This document shows positions 17,346-25,073 of a stretch of 56,080 nucleotides of DNA, one piece after another. The stretch comes from an uncultured Nitrososphaerales archaeon (GTDB lineage: Archaea > Thermoproteota > Nitrososphaeria > Nitrososphaerales > JACAEJ01), in assembly GCA_938091495.1 (NCBI GenBank), contig CALLJF010000003.1:1-56080 (forward strand). Direction: 5' to 3'. The position numbers and the translations under genes are program-made. The notes under the pieces are model-generated. The model was given only the letters and a program-made list of their open reading frames with translations. It ran no database searches and was not told the origin of the DNA. Within the stretch, counting starts at the first letter, position 1; the number at the start of each line of letters is the position of its first letter.

Positions 17346-18338
17346 ATGCCAAAATTTGGAATAGAGTTCGTGCCAACAGATGCGTATTGGAAGGTAGTCT
17401 ATCATGCAATACAGGCTGAAAAGGCTGGCTATGATTATGTGTGGATTACAGATCATTTCAACAATCGTAACGTCTACGTTTTGCTAACAAACATAGCCAT
17501 CTATACAGGCAGAATCAAGTTTGGACCTGGTGTCACAAATCCATACATGCTTCATCCCATAATGACTGCTCAATCTATGGCTTCTTTGAACGAAATGGCT
17601 CCAGGGAGAGTAGTATGTGGTCTAGGAACAGGTGATAAGACAACTTTAGATATGGTAGGTATAGAAAGGGCTAAGCCATTATCTGCTGTAAAAGAAGCTG
17701 TCCAGATAATTCGAGAGATAACAGCAGGGAAGACTGTAAAGCTGGCTGGAGAAGTCTTTAAAGTGGCTGGAGCAAGGATGAACTTCAAATCCATAAGTCC
17801 AATTCCTATATTCATTGGAGCTCAAGGACCGAAGATGCTATCTCTTGCCGCTGAAATTGGTGATGGAGTTCTCATTAATGCATCGAATAAGAAGGATTTC
17901 GAAGATGCTATGAAATACATAAAAGAAGGAGTTGAGAAGGCTGGTAAGAAATTACAAGATGTTGAGGTCGTTGCTGCAACTTCCTTTTCTGCCCATGAAG
18001 ACATAGCGAAGGCTCAAAAGGCTGCCATTCCAGTAGTAGCATTCATAGTTGCAGGAAGTCCTGAATTGATCTTGCAGAGGCATGGCATACCTATAGAATC
18101 AGCCAATAAGATAAGAGAAGCAATATCGAAGGGAATGTTCAAGGATGCCTTCGGAAGTGTTACACCAGAGATGATAGAAGCCTTCTCTATATCTGGCACT
18201 CCTAGTATGTGTATAGAGAAGATTGCTGAATTGGCAAAGATAGGTGTAACATTATTCATAACTGGTTCGCCCATAGGTCCTAATGTCAGAAATTCGATAA
18301 ACCTTATTAGCAAAGAGATAATACCACGATTCAAATAG
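17346..18338 (+). CDS. mer: F420-dependent methylene-tetrahydromethanopterin reductase
   Basis: The 330-residue product is a luciferase-fold TIM barrel: KFGIEFVPTDAYW at the start, YVWITDHFNNRNVYVLL, GPGVTNPYMLHPIMTAQ, GRVVCGLGTGDKTTL and PIPIFIGAQGPKML. Mer reduces methylene- to methyl-tetrahydromethanopterin with F420H2, the last step of the methyl branch before carbon monoxide dehydrogenase/acetyl-CoA synthase or methanogenesis. AAGGAGG at 17332-17338 sits eight bases before ATG 17346, which decides the start over a TTG at 17340. No mtd is found in the window. Confidence 0.94.
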   Translation: MPKFGIEFVPTDAYWKVVYHAIQAEKAGYDYVWITDHFNNRNVYVLLTNIAIYTGRIKFGPGVTNPYMLHPIMTAQSMASLNEMAPGRVVCGLGTGDKTTLDMVGIERAKPLSAVKEAVQIIREITAGKTVKLAGEVFKVAGARMNFKSISPIPIFIGAQGPKMLSLAAEIGDGVLINASNKKDFEDAMKYIKEGVEKAGKKLQDVEVVAATSFSAHEDIAKAQKAAIPVVAFIVAGSPELILQRHGIPIESANKIREAISKGMFKDAFGSVTPEMIEAFSISGTPSMCIEKIAELAKIGVTLFITGSPIGPNVRNSINLISKEIIPRFK

Positions 18339-18456
18339 TAAGAATTCATTAATGCTGATAGTATCTCTCAGTCAATCCTATCGGAGGATATCGAAAACTT
18401 CATAATTAAATGGCAATTTTTATGTAGTACTTCCGGTTTAGTTCAACTGAATATAT

Positions 18457-18694
18457 TTGTCGAAAGAAAAGGTCAAAGTGACTAGAAAAGGACAGATAAC
18501 TATACCTGTAGAATATAGAAGAAAGTATTAACATAAGGGAAGGAATGAGAGTAATAGTAAAAGAAGGGGTCGATGGTACCGTCTTAAAGCCAGTAACTCC
18601 GTTAGAAGACCTTGCTGGCATCGATGCTGGTAAGATTAAGCTTGATGAAGCGAAAAGAAGACTTGATGAGATGAGGGAAGAAGATAGGTATTAG
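18457..18694 (+). pseudogene. Decayed AbrB-type VapB antitoxin
   Basis: From TTG 18457 the frame reads SKEKVKVTRKGQITIPVEYRR, the swapped-hairpin AbrB motif, then hits a stop. One base out, the rest continues as NIREGMRVIVKEG and a helical tail LDEAKRRLDEMREEDRY ending TAG 18692-18694. The break near 18527 is not in a homopolymer. The last codons leave two bases before the PIN-domain remnant, the usual vapB-vapC spacing. Confidence 0.72.
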
Positions 18695-18696
18695 AC

Positions 18697-19057
18697 ATGA
18701 CTCTAACCATAGATACTCGCTTTTTCCTCACACATTTCTTGGCCGACTCAGAGGAGCTTAGAAGAAGAACAAAGGAGAGACTCATTCAACTTAAAAAGGT
18801 TGGTGGGATCGTGCCGACAATAGTACTACATGAGGTCTACAACTTTGTTTGTCAGCATGTAGGTAAAGATGTAGCTGAGATGCGGGTGAAATCCATACTA
18901 GGAGAAGAGTTTAGAATTGTAGAGCTAAATACTAGCATAGCCATAAACTCCGCCCGCCTTAAATGCAGCAACATCTATTGAGCTTAAACTCACACGCATA
19001 ATTTCAGACGATCCACATTTTGAGCAGACCAAGGAAGTTAAGACTGAATGGATATGA
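18697..19057 (+). pseudogene. Decayed VapC PIN-domain toxin with internal deletion
   Basis: ATG 18697 opens MTLTIDTRFFLTHF (first PIN aspartate), then IVPTIVLHEVYNFV (central glutamate), and stops after about 94 residues. Another frame just before that stop continues AATSIELKLTRIISDDPHFEQ to TGA 19055-19057. The segment that normally carries the third acidic residue before the SIIAATSIE-type helix is missing, so this is a deletion plus a frame change and not a simple read error. The toxin should be dead, in keeping with the broken antitoxin. Confidence 0.75.
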
Positions 19058-19128
19058 TAAGAATAAAACACGCTTTAAGTAATGACAGACATCCAGAAAA
19101 ATATAATTCGCTCAATTTTCTCGACGAA

Positions 19129-19662
19129 TCAAAAGATTTCGGGTAGCCTATGCCCTATCTCAGGATGAGAGATTTTACTACCTAATGATACAAAAATCTT
19201 TGAAGGATCGAATACATATGAATATATTTTATGCCCTGTGGGATTATTTTTAACTATCTTTGTTGGCTTCCAGCCCCTTATTTCATAATCATGAGATATA
19301 ACACGAGTACCAGTTCTCAACTCTTTCTCAAGTTTCGGTCTTAACTTTTCATTAGCTGAAGCATTCAGGTATAGCGTGACAATATCGGCATCGGATATAT
19401 TTACATTGAAAAAGTCTTTGTTTATTATATTTATCCTGCTTTCCAAGTTTAACCTCTTTACTTCATCCATGGATCTTTTGAAAAGGTCTTGTCGAATCTC
19501 TATTCCTATACATCTCAACTGAAATTCTTTTGCTGCCATGATGAGTATCCTACCATCCCCCGAACCCATATCGTAGAGAATTTCATCAGGCTTAGGCTCA
19601 GCCAATTGCAACATCTTTCTGACCACATAGGTGGGAGATTCGACAAAAGGCGAAACATTCAT
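19129..19662 (-). CDS. SAM-dependent methyltransferase resembling archaeal protein lysine methyltransferase aKMT
   Basis: The 177-residue protein has the class I motif YDMGSGDGRILIMAAKEF (residues about 30-47), followed by GIEIR, DIVTLYLNASANEKLRPKLEKEL and GTRVISHDYEIRGWKPTK. This is the pattern of crenarchaeal aKMT, a broad-specificity enzyme that methylates lysines of chromatin proteins such as Cren7 and many others. An N-terminal FVESPTYVVRKMLQLA aligns with the substrate-side helix of the family. It is slightly longer than usual owing to a C-terminal extension. Activity on protein lysines is a family-level inference. Confidence 0.82.
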   Translation of the reverse strand: MNVSPFVESPTYVVRKMLQLAEPKPDEILYDMGSGDGRILIMAAKEFQLRCIGIEIRQDLFKRSMDEVKRLNLESRINIINKDFFNVNISDADIVTLYLNASANEKLRPKLEKELRTGTRVISHDYEIRGWKPTKIVKNNPTGHKIYSYVFDPSKIFVSLGSKISHPEIGHRLPEIF

Positions 19663-19741
19663 AGATGAAGCTTTGATGCATCGTATATAAGAATTTTAAT
19701 CTCAAGGCGAAGAACTTCAGGAAGAATTCTTTGTGGTCAAT

Positions 19742-20851
19742 TTAGGTTTGCCTTAAACGCCTGTCCAACTTTTCACAAATTTCGTCAAAGACTGTTAGGA
19801 GAGACCAGCCTTCTGCAGTGACTGCCATCACACTCGAAGGAGCATACGCTCTCGCCTTCACTGTGAATCTCTTTCTCTCTCCCGTTACTGAACTTACCTT
19901 TCCATGCACTGCAATTTCTTGTAGGTCTGGGTGCATCTTCAATCCTCTTCTTGCGACTCTCTCAATCTTTCTTTTGGCTGATTGTATCAGCCCTTCATCT
20001 TGGTCCTTGAACCCAACGATATAGACTGGTATCTGAATTCTGGGTCTGAATTCTAACAAAAGAGATATGATATCTCTTGGAGTTATTATCCCAACAGGCT
20101 TGTGCTTTTCTACAACCAAAGAATAGCTCTTTTTACGATTTATCATTTCATGAACTACATCCAGTACGGATGTCCTTCTTGTCACTTGAAGAGGATTACT
20201 ATCTGCAAGGCCTTTTATTCCCATCTCTAGGAGTTTGATCTTCTTTCCTACCTTTTCTCCAATCTTCATACTCTCACGTGGTTTGACAAAATACCAAACC
20301 AGATCTTTGGCTGTAATCAATCCCTTGAGCTTCCCTTCTTGATCAACTAGAGGGGCGTGACTAATTCCATTTCTTAGCATTATACTTCTTACTACCCCTA
20401 TTGAAGAATCTGGGCTAACAGTAACTAGGTTTTCGACCATCAAATCCTCTGATAAGAATATCTTCAAATCGTCGCAATCCGCCATCTTCTCCAAGATCTT
20501 TGTTTGCCTAACAACTCCCACAACAGATTCATTCTCCACAACTGGCAGTATCCTAATCCTATTGTGCACCAACTTTGATGAAGCATCGTAGACAGGAGTA
20601 CTAGGAGTTATACTAGGAGGCCTGAATGAGATTTTGGAAACAGAAGTTCTTTCAGGATGAGTTACTTTTAACACATCTCTTACAGTTACAAGCTTTGGAG
20701 GATAATTGTTTATGATAAGAGCTTCATAGCTTCCTGAATTCTGAAGGAGGGATATTAGTTTCGATACAATATCAGAATGTGAAATACTTGGATAATCTGT
20801 CTCAAAGATTTCTCTAACAGGGGAATGTGCGAACGCTTTAAGGCCAGGCAT
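19742..20851 (-). CDS. Tandem CBS-domain protein with C-terminal HPF-like ribosome-hibernation domain
   Basis: Residues 1-270 hold four CBS motifs, seen as repeated V-x-D-V or I-T-A-K-D/I-T-P-R-D-I ends (GLITAKDLVWYF, GIITPRDIISLL). Residues 275-369 change character: IPVYIVGF, a long basic helix SAKRKIERVARRG, ERKRFTVKARAYA, then a last helix FDEICEKLDRRLRQ. This beta-alpha-beta-beta-beta-alpha pattern resembles HPF/YfiA ribosome-hibernation factors. CBS pairs sense adenine nucleotides, so the protein could couple energy state to ribosome silencing. The C-terminal assignment rests on motif resemblance. Single gene; the ATG at 20851 is used. Confidence 0.75.
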   Translation of the reverse strand: MPGLKAFAHSPVREIFETDYPSISHSDIVSKLISLLQNSGSYEALIINNYPPKLVTVRDVLKVTHPERTSVSKISFRPPSITPSTPVYDASSKLVHNRIRILPVVENESVVGVVRQTKILEKMADCDDLKIFLSEDLMVENLVTVSPDSSIGVVRSIMLRNGISHAPLVDQEGKLKGLITAKDLVWYFVKPRESMKIGEKVGKKIKLLEMGIKGLADSNPLQVTRRTSVLDVVHEMINRKKSYSLVVEKHKPVGIITPRDIISLLLEFRPRIQIPVYIVGFKDQDEGLIQSAKRKIERVARRGLKMHPDLQEIAVHGKVSSVTGERKRFTVKARAYAPSSVMAVTAEGWSLLTVFDEICEKLDRRLRQT

Positions 20852-21003
20852 GCTTCTTTAACAGACTACTAATCTCATAAATGTATTGCTGATTTTGACG
20901 CTCGCCTCATCTTTGGTCTATGGCTTTGACTATAGGTATGAATTAGCTTAACGAATTACATCAATTTTTTCATATATAAATTGTTAAATTTTTGATGATC
21001 ACT

Positions 21004-22611
21004 TCATGGATGATTTCCAATACGAAAATTTTTTATTTTTTCTACTATTAATCTATAGGCATAGCCATCTATTAGAGCCATGGCACTAGCGTCTATTATG
21101 TTATCAGACACAGCAGTTGTAGCCCATTGAAAACTATTATCCTTGAACTCTATGAAAACTCTAACAGTTGATGCTGTGCCACTGGCGCTATCGACAACTG
21201 TTACTTTATAGTTGATAAGGTTGACACTTTTTAGTTGAGGGAAGCACTTTAAGAGAGCTTTTCTTAAGGCTTGATCCAAAGCATGAACAGGACCGACTCC
21301 TATTGAAGCCTCATATAATACGTCATCATCAACCTTTACCATGACTTCGCCACTAGTGAATTTGAAATTGTTCTTCATAGTAGAAACTCTCCAAAGCTGG
21401 ACTTGGAAGGGATAGAGATTGTAGCCTAGAGCTTTTAAGAAGATCAAATGAACAGTAGCATTGGCATCCTCAAAATGATAGCCTTGGGCTTCCATATTCT
21501 TTATCTCATTTAGAACTTTATCCACTACATCACTTTGCTTATCTAGGTTTATTCCTAATCTTAAAGCCATATTCATCACACCCGCTCTTCCTGATAACTC
21601 TGAAATAGAAAGTTCTCTGCGATTTCCTACTAAAGAAGGTTCTATATGCTCGTAAGCTCTTGGTTGCTTCAATATGGCATCTATGTGCACGCCACCTTTA
21701 TGAGCGAAAGCATTCTTCCCAACATAAGGCTGATAAGGGTTAGGAGGCAAGTTTGTCAATTCGTATACATACTTTGAAAGATCCGATAAATCCTTTAGCT
21801 GCTCATTTATCGGTTTATTATTAACTAAAGCTCTAAGACCCATCTTCAATTGGAGAGTCGGTAATAATTGGCAAAGGTCAGCATTGCCACATCTCTCTCC
21901 AAGACCATTTATCGTAGTTTGGACATGATTCACTCCTTTTAATATAGCTATAAGAGTATTGGCTATTGCAAGCCCAGAATCGTTATGACAATGAATCCCA
22001 ATAGGCGCTTTTAATTCAGCCTTTGTTCTCTCGACTATACTTTGAACATCTGTAATTAAAGCCCCTCCATTTGTATCACAGAGCACTATAACCTTTGCTC
22101 CAGCTTCTTCTGCCTTCTTTACCACCTCCAATGCGTATTCATGATTATCCTTAAAACCATCAAAATAATGCTCAGCATCAAATATAACATTGAGGTTATG
22201 ATTTCTAAGATACTCTATAGAATCTTCGACCATTCTTAAATTTTGATCTAATGTAGTTTGTAATACTTCAATGACATGCAAATCCCAAGCCTTGCCAAAT
22301 ATAACTGCAGTTTTTACTTCTGTCTCAAGAAGAGCATTAAGCATAGAATCCTTGCTAGGTTTGACGTCTTTCTTCCTTGTGCTACCAAAGGCAACTATCT
22401 CTGAATTTTTTAAGGATATATTCTTGATGACTCTGAAGAACTCCATATCCTTAGGATTAGAGCCAGGCCATCCTCCCTCGATGTATCTTACTCCTAATTC
22501 ATCTAGTCTTTGAGCTATGCTTAGTTTATCTTGCAAGGAGAAGCTGACTCCATAGGTTTGAGCTCCATCTCTAAGAGTAGTATCAAGAATCTCTATGTAG
22601 TCTAAATCTAT
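21004..22611 (-). CDS. cimA: Citramalate synthase (isopropylmalate-synthase family) without a canonical start codon
   Basis: The protein has IEILDTTLRDGAQTYG at its N-terminus, RYIEGGWPGSNPKD, a catalytic HCHNDSGLA, NGLGERCGNADL, and a LeuA-type C-terminal dimer domain (YKVTVVDSASGTASTV). It matches the long CimA type making (R)-citramalate from pyruvate and acetyl-CoA for isoleucine synthesis; homocitrate or isopropylmalate synthases are less likely. The DTTLRDG motif lies upstream of the first TTG (22536), so the gene must extend further. In that frame no ATG, GTG or TTG exists before the preceding stop. AAGGAGG at 22614-22620 sits just before ATA at 22611, used here as a provisional start. 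Confidence 0.85.
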   Translation of the reverse strand: MDLDYIEILDTTLRDGAQTYGVSFSLQDKLSIAQRLDELGVRYIEGGWPGSNPKDMEFFRVIKNISLKNSEIVAFGSTRKKDVKPSKDSMLNALLETEVKTAVIFGKAWDLHVIEVLQTTLDQNLRMVEDSIEYLRNHNLNVIFDAEHYFDGFKDNHEYALEVVKKAEEAGAKVIVLCDTNGGALITDVQSIVERTKAELKAPIGIHCHNDSGLAIANTLIAILKGVNHVQTTINGLGERCGNADLCQLLPTLQLKMGLRALVNNKPINEQLKDLSDLSKYVYELTNLPPNPYQPYVGKNAFAHKGGVHIDAILKQPRAYEHIEPSLVGNRRELSISELSGRAGVMNMALRLGINLDKQSDVVDKVLNEIKNMEAQGYHFEDANATVHLIFLKALGYNLYPFQVQLWRVSTMKNNFKFTSGEVMVKVDDDVLYEASIGVGPVHALDQALRKALLKCFPQLKSVNLINYKVTVVDSASGTASTVRVFIEFKDNSFQWATTAVSDNIIDASAMALIDGYAYRLIVEKIKNFRIGNHP

Positions 22612-22689
22612 GACCTCCTTAGCAAGTCTTGAACAACATTATTAATATAAGGATAACTGAATAATAATTAAATATTTTTTCATGCATAC

Positions 22690-24382
22690 TCTTTTTCCAT
22701 TACTTCATCGTTCAGAAATCTATTGATGGTATAGCCGATTTGACGGCTGAGAAAGGTGGTAAGTGTCTTTTTTTGTGTTAGAGGCAAAGTTCAAGAAGAA
22801 GCTTGGTAAGGTCGAGCATGATATAGAACCTCGTGATCCAGATGTAATAAACCAAGCCGTTAATTATGCAGTTCTTGGTGGCTTTCCTTACTACTTAACT
22901 TGCAACGCTAAAAGAATAGTTCTATTTCAATTAAGACCAGGAATTAAAGCCTATGAGAGTGAAATAGCATCGTATGAATATGATGCTCATCCAAATTGGG
23001 CTGAAGAGATTCTAAAAGCAACTCTTGAATTAGTTCCTGTTCGCCTTAAGCCTTTAGATGATACTCTTGTTGATACTCTACATGAGGCATTCAATGATCT
23101 TTATCCTGAATTTTTATTATCATTAAAAGAGAGGTTGAAGGATAAAAGATTCCATGATAAGTATGTCAATTGGCTTGAGAGTCAAGGTATTGAGTTTAAT
23201 GATGAGAATAATAGGCTAATAGCGGAACAATCTACATATCTACAGATTAACAAACTTCTATTCTATCAAGTCATTAGAGTAATTTATCCTGATAGATTAA
23301 GCCCACTCAAGATTAAAGAGGATGAAGATGTTTCTGATGCTTTGAATAGATTCTATGCTGAGGCTCGGGCTATAGATTATGCTCCAATCTATGAGCGCGA
23401 TATCATAAGCGAAATTCCTTTCACAATGAGGGCTAAGGAGCGAATAAGAAACTCCTTGATACATTAAATGAATTTGACTTTTCAAGGATGGAAAGTGACT
23501 TCCTTGGCAGAGTTTATGAAAAACTCATTTCACCTATTGAAAGGAAGAGGCTTGGGCAATTCTACACCCCTCCAGGTATAGTTGATTTTATAATTCAACT
23601 CACATTAAGACAACCTAACACTATAGTGTTAGACCCAGGTTGTGGTTCTGGTTCATTTCTCGTTAGAGCATATCATAAGTTACGTGAACTCAATGGCATA
23701 CCTAAGTATGCTTCTGGAGCCCTTGGAGAAACATTTCATAAGCAATTATTAGAACAAATCTATGGTGTTGACATAAACCAATTTCCAGCCCATCTATCAG
23801 TGATTAATCTTGCTATTCAGAATCCTAAGGCCAAGATTGATAAAGTGAACGTTATCGTAAATGACTTCTTTAACGTTAAACCTGGACAAGCCACTCTATC
23901 GGGCTTTGAGAGTATAACGATAAGAAGGGAAGCATTGCAGATAGAATTAATACTGAAAAGAAAGATGAATTCTCAGAGAGTGTTACAAGCGAAGAAGAGA
24001 AATTCGAAGCCGAAGAAAGTATCGAGGATAAAGAAGAATTATTAGAAACTGATGAAGAGCAGGAAGTTGAGGTAGTAGAAGATGTCAGTAAGATTCAAAA
24101 TATCGAAAGTAAGGCAGAAAATCCTACAATTCAAGAGACTACCGAATAAGCAGAGCCTGTTGACGAAATAGATGAATTACCAGTTGAATCATTTGATCAT
24201 GAAAGAAGCTCACAAACTCTACCAATCCTTCCCAAAAATACTTCAGCTGTTATTGGACTTCCTCTAGCTAAGTTTCTAAGCCAGCGGCTAACCTCGGCAT
24301 CTATAAGAGGAGAATATTTGCAGACCTCTTTCTTCGGCACTTTAGCTCAGGAGAATAAAAAGGTTTCGCACTCAATTAGGAG
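22690..24382 (+). pseudogene. Remnant of an adenine-specific DNA methyltransferase / Type IIG-like restriction enzyme
   Basis: Several frames join into one protein: GIADLTAEKGGK then FFVLEAKFKKK (PD-(D/E)xK nuclease-like), a helical linker, RLGQFYTPPGIVDFI and DPGCGSGSFLVRAYHKL (N6-adenine methyltransferase motif I), IYGVDINQFPAHLS, and an acidic tail rich in Glu. Breaks occur at T7 (22768-22774), near 23450, near 23925, and at an in-frame TAA 24147-24149. The catalytic NPPY motif IV is not found. The frame finally runs into the tRNA 3' fragment at 24383, so the gene is cut there. ORFs 22763-23467 and 23488-24045 are its largest pieces. It looks like decayed mobile defence DNA. Confidence 0.75.
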
Positions 24383-24416
24383 CGGGCCCGGTGGGATTTG
24401 AACCCACGACCGTCAG
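24383..24416 (-). tRNA. tRNA 3'-end fragment (T arm and acceptor 3' strand only)
   Basis: On the minus strand the sequence CTGACGGTC leads into a perfect T arm (GTGGG-TTCAAAT-CCCAC) and a 3' acceptor strand CGGGCCC followed by G. The matching 5' strand GGGCCCG, D arm and anticodon arm are absent: upstream there is only the DUF2283 gene, whose stop lies about nine bases away. The GGGCCCG acceptor and GGTC variable loop resemble archaeal tRNA-Lys. Such 3' fragments are typical attachment-site leftovers of elements integrating into tRNA genes; a split-tRNA 3' half is the alternative. Confidence 0.7.
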
Positions 24417-24424
24417 TTCCTATG

Positions 24425-24637
24425 CTACAGAATGATCTTTTTTACACCTTTTGACCGAATGGCAACCCTCATAGCCTGTATCAGAAATTCACTCGCATCA
24501 AGAATCTCTAGCATTACAGGCTTTGAATCCCTCGTAAAATGAACGATTACAGGACCCATTTCTTCAGCGTAATCAATCTTTTCATCGCTAATTTCGTACA
24601 CAAGTATGTCCTCTTCCCTATCGTACTTAACCTTCAT
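24425..24637 (-). CDS. DUF2283 family protein, probable antitoxin
   Basis: The 70-residue product MKVKYDREEDILVYEIS-type start with a GPVIVHF strand and MLEILDASEFL is characteristic of DUF2283. These small proteins are commonly encoded beside DUF4258 proteins and are regarded as antitoxin-like. Its ATG overlaps the end of the upstream DUF4258 gene by 11 bases, as in toxin-antitoxin operons. A GGGAAAGGT sequence serves as ribosome site. Its stop is nine bases from the tRNA fragment. Confidence 0.82.
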   Translation of the reverse strand: MKVKYDREEDILVYEISDEKIDYAEEMGPVIVHFTRDSKPVMLEILDASEFLIQAMRVAIRSKGVKKIIL

Positions 24638-24880
24638 ACCTTTCCCTCCTAGCTGGATAGAACGTTATCACCTTGATGATATCTTTCTCTTTGCTGTATA
24701 TAACTCTAATTACGTGAGTCTCGTTGAGTCTCCTTTGAGCAATGAACCGACCTTTTATGCTGGGTGTTACGCTTTCCGGAGTGAGTAAGGTCTCTTTCAC
24801 TTGTTCCTTAGTTATCCTAAGCCCGTGAGTTTTTAAAAGTCCAAACTTATTTTTTGAATGCTTTTATAAACGATTCTCAT
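24627..24880 (-). CDS. DUF4258-like probable toxin, frame interrupted near its start
   Basis: On the minus strand, ATG 24880 reads MRIVYKSIQKISLDF. One extra T in the T4 run near 24836 would continue it as LKTHGLRITKEQVKETLLTPESV, then GRFIAQRRLNETHVIRVIYSKEKD and VITFYPARRERYEG to TAA 24627. This is the DUF4258/BrnT-like fold of small RNase-type toxins. Without that base the frame lacks a start codon. It overlaps the DUF2283 antitoxin gene by 11 bases. Either the toxin is inactivated by a one-base deletion or the read is wrong. Confidence 0.6.
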
Positions 24881-24943
24881 GGGACAAGAAGAGAAAAATT
24901 CTGTTAATAGGGTTATCGGTAACTTCTCATAAGTTTTTAGCAG

Positions 24944-25039
24944 TGGGGTCGGTGGGATTTGAACCCACGATCGCCACCGCCCCAGGGTTCTTCAGATTTA
25001 GAATCTTTGGAATCCTAGACCAAGCTAGACGACGACCCC
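24944..25039 (-). tRNA. tRNA-Pro (GGG) with a 20-base non-canonical intron in the anticodon stem
   Basis: The minus strand folds as a full tRNA: acceptor GGGGTCG/CGACCCC, D stem GTCT/GGAT, T arm GTGGG-TTCAAAT-CCCAC, discriminator A, no encoded CCA. The anticodon stem closes only if 20 bases are removed: CC + ACC pairs perfectly with GGTGG around the loop CTGGGGC, giving anticodon GGG. The mature tRNA is 76 bases. The gene follows the CCA-adding enzyme gene on the same strand by 34 bases. Intron removal would need the archaeal splicing endonuclease type that tolerates non-canonical positions. Confidence 0.9.
24989..25008 (-). other. tRNA-Pro intron at position 28/29
   Basis: The 20 bases between C28 and A29 have a small inverted repeat AGATT/AATCT. 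Because A residues flank the junctions, the exact borders could slide by a base. The location on the 5' side of the anticodon stem differs from the canonical 37/38 site. Confidence 0.75.
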
Positions 25040-25073
25040 ATAAAATTCGCTAATATGATCATATAATTTAATC

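Noticed and set aside
12883-18338. Methanogen call from fwdC, ftr, mch and mer
   Set aside because: These genes also serve acetogenic and other C1 metabolism; mcr and mtr are not in the window, so methanogenesis cannot be claimed.
24989-25008. An apparent amber anticodon CTA in a small hairpin within the tRNA, suggesting a pyrrolysine tRNA
   Set aside because: Treating CTA as anticodon leaves only three stem pairs, while removing these 20 bases gives a perfect Pro(GGG) anticodon arm. The hairpin is intronic.
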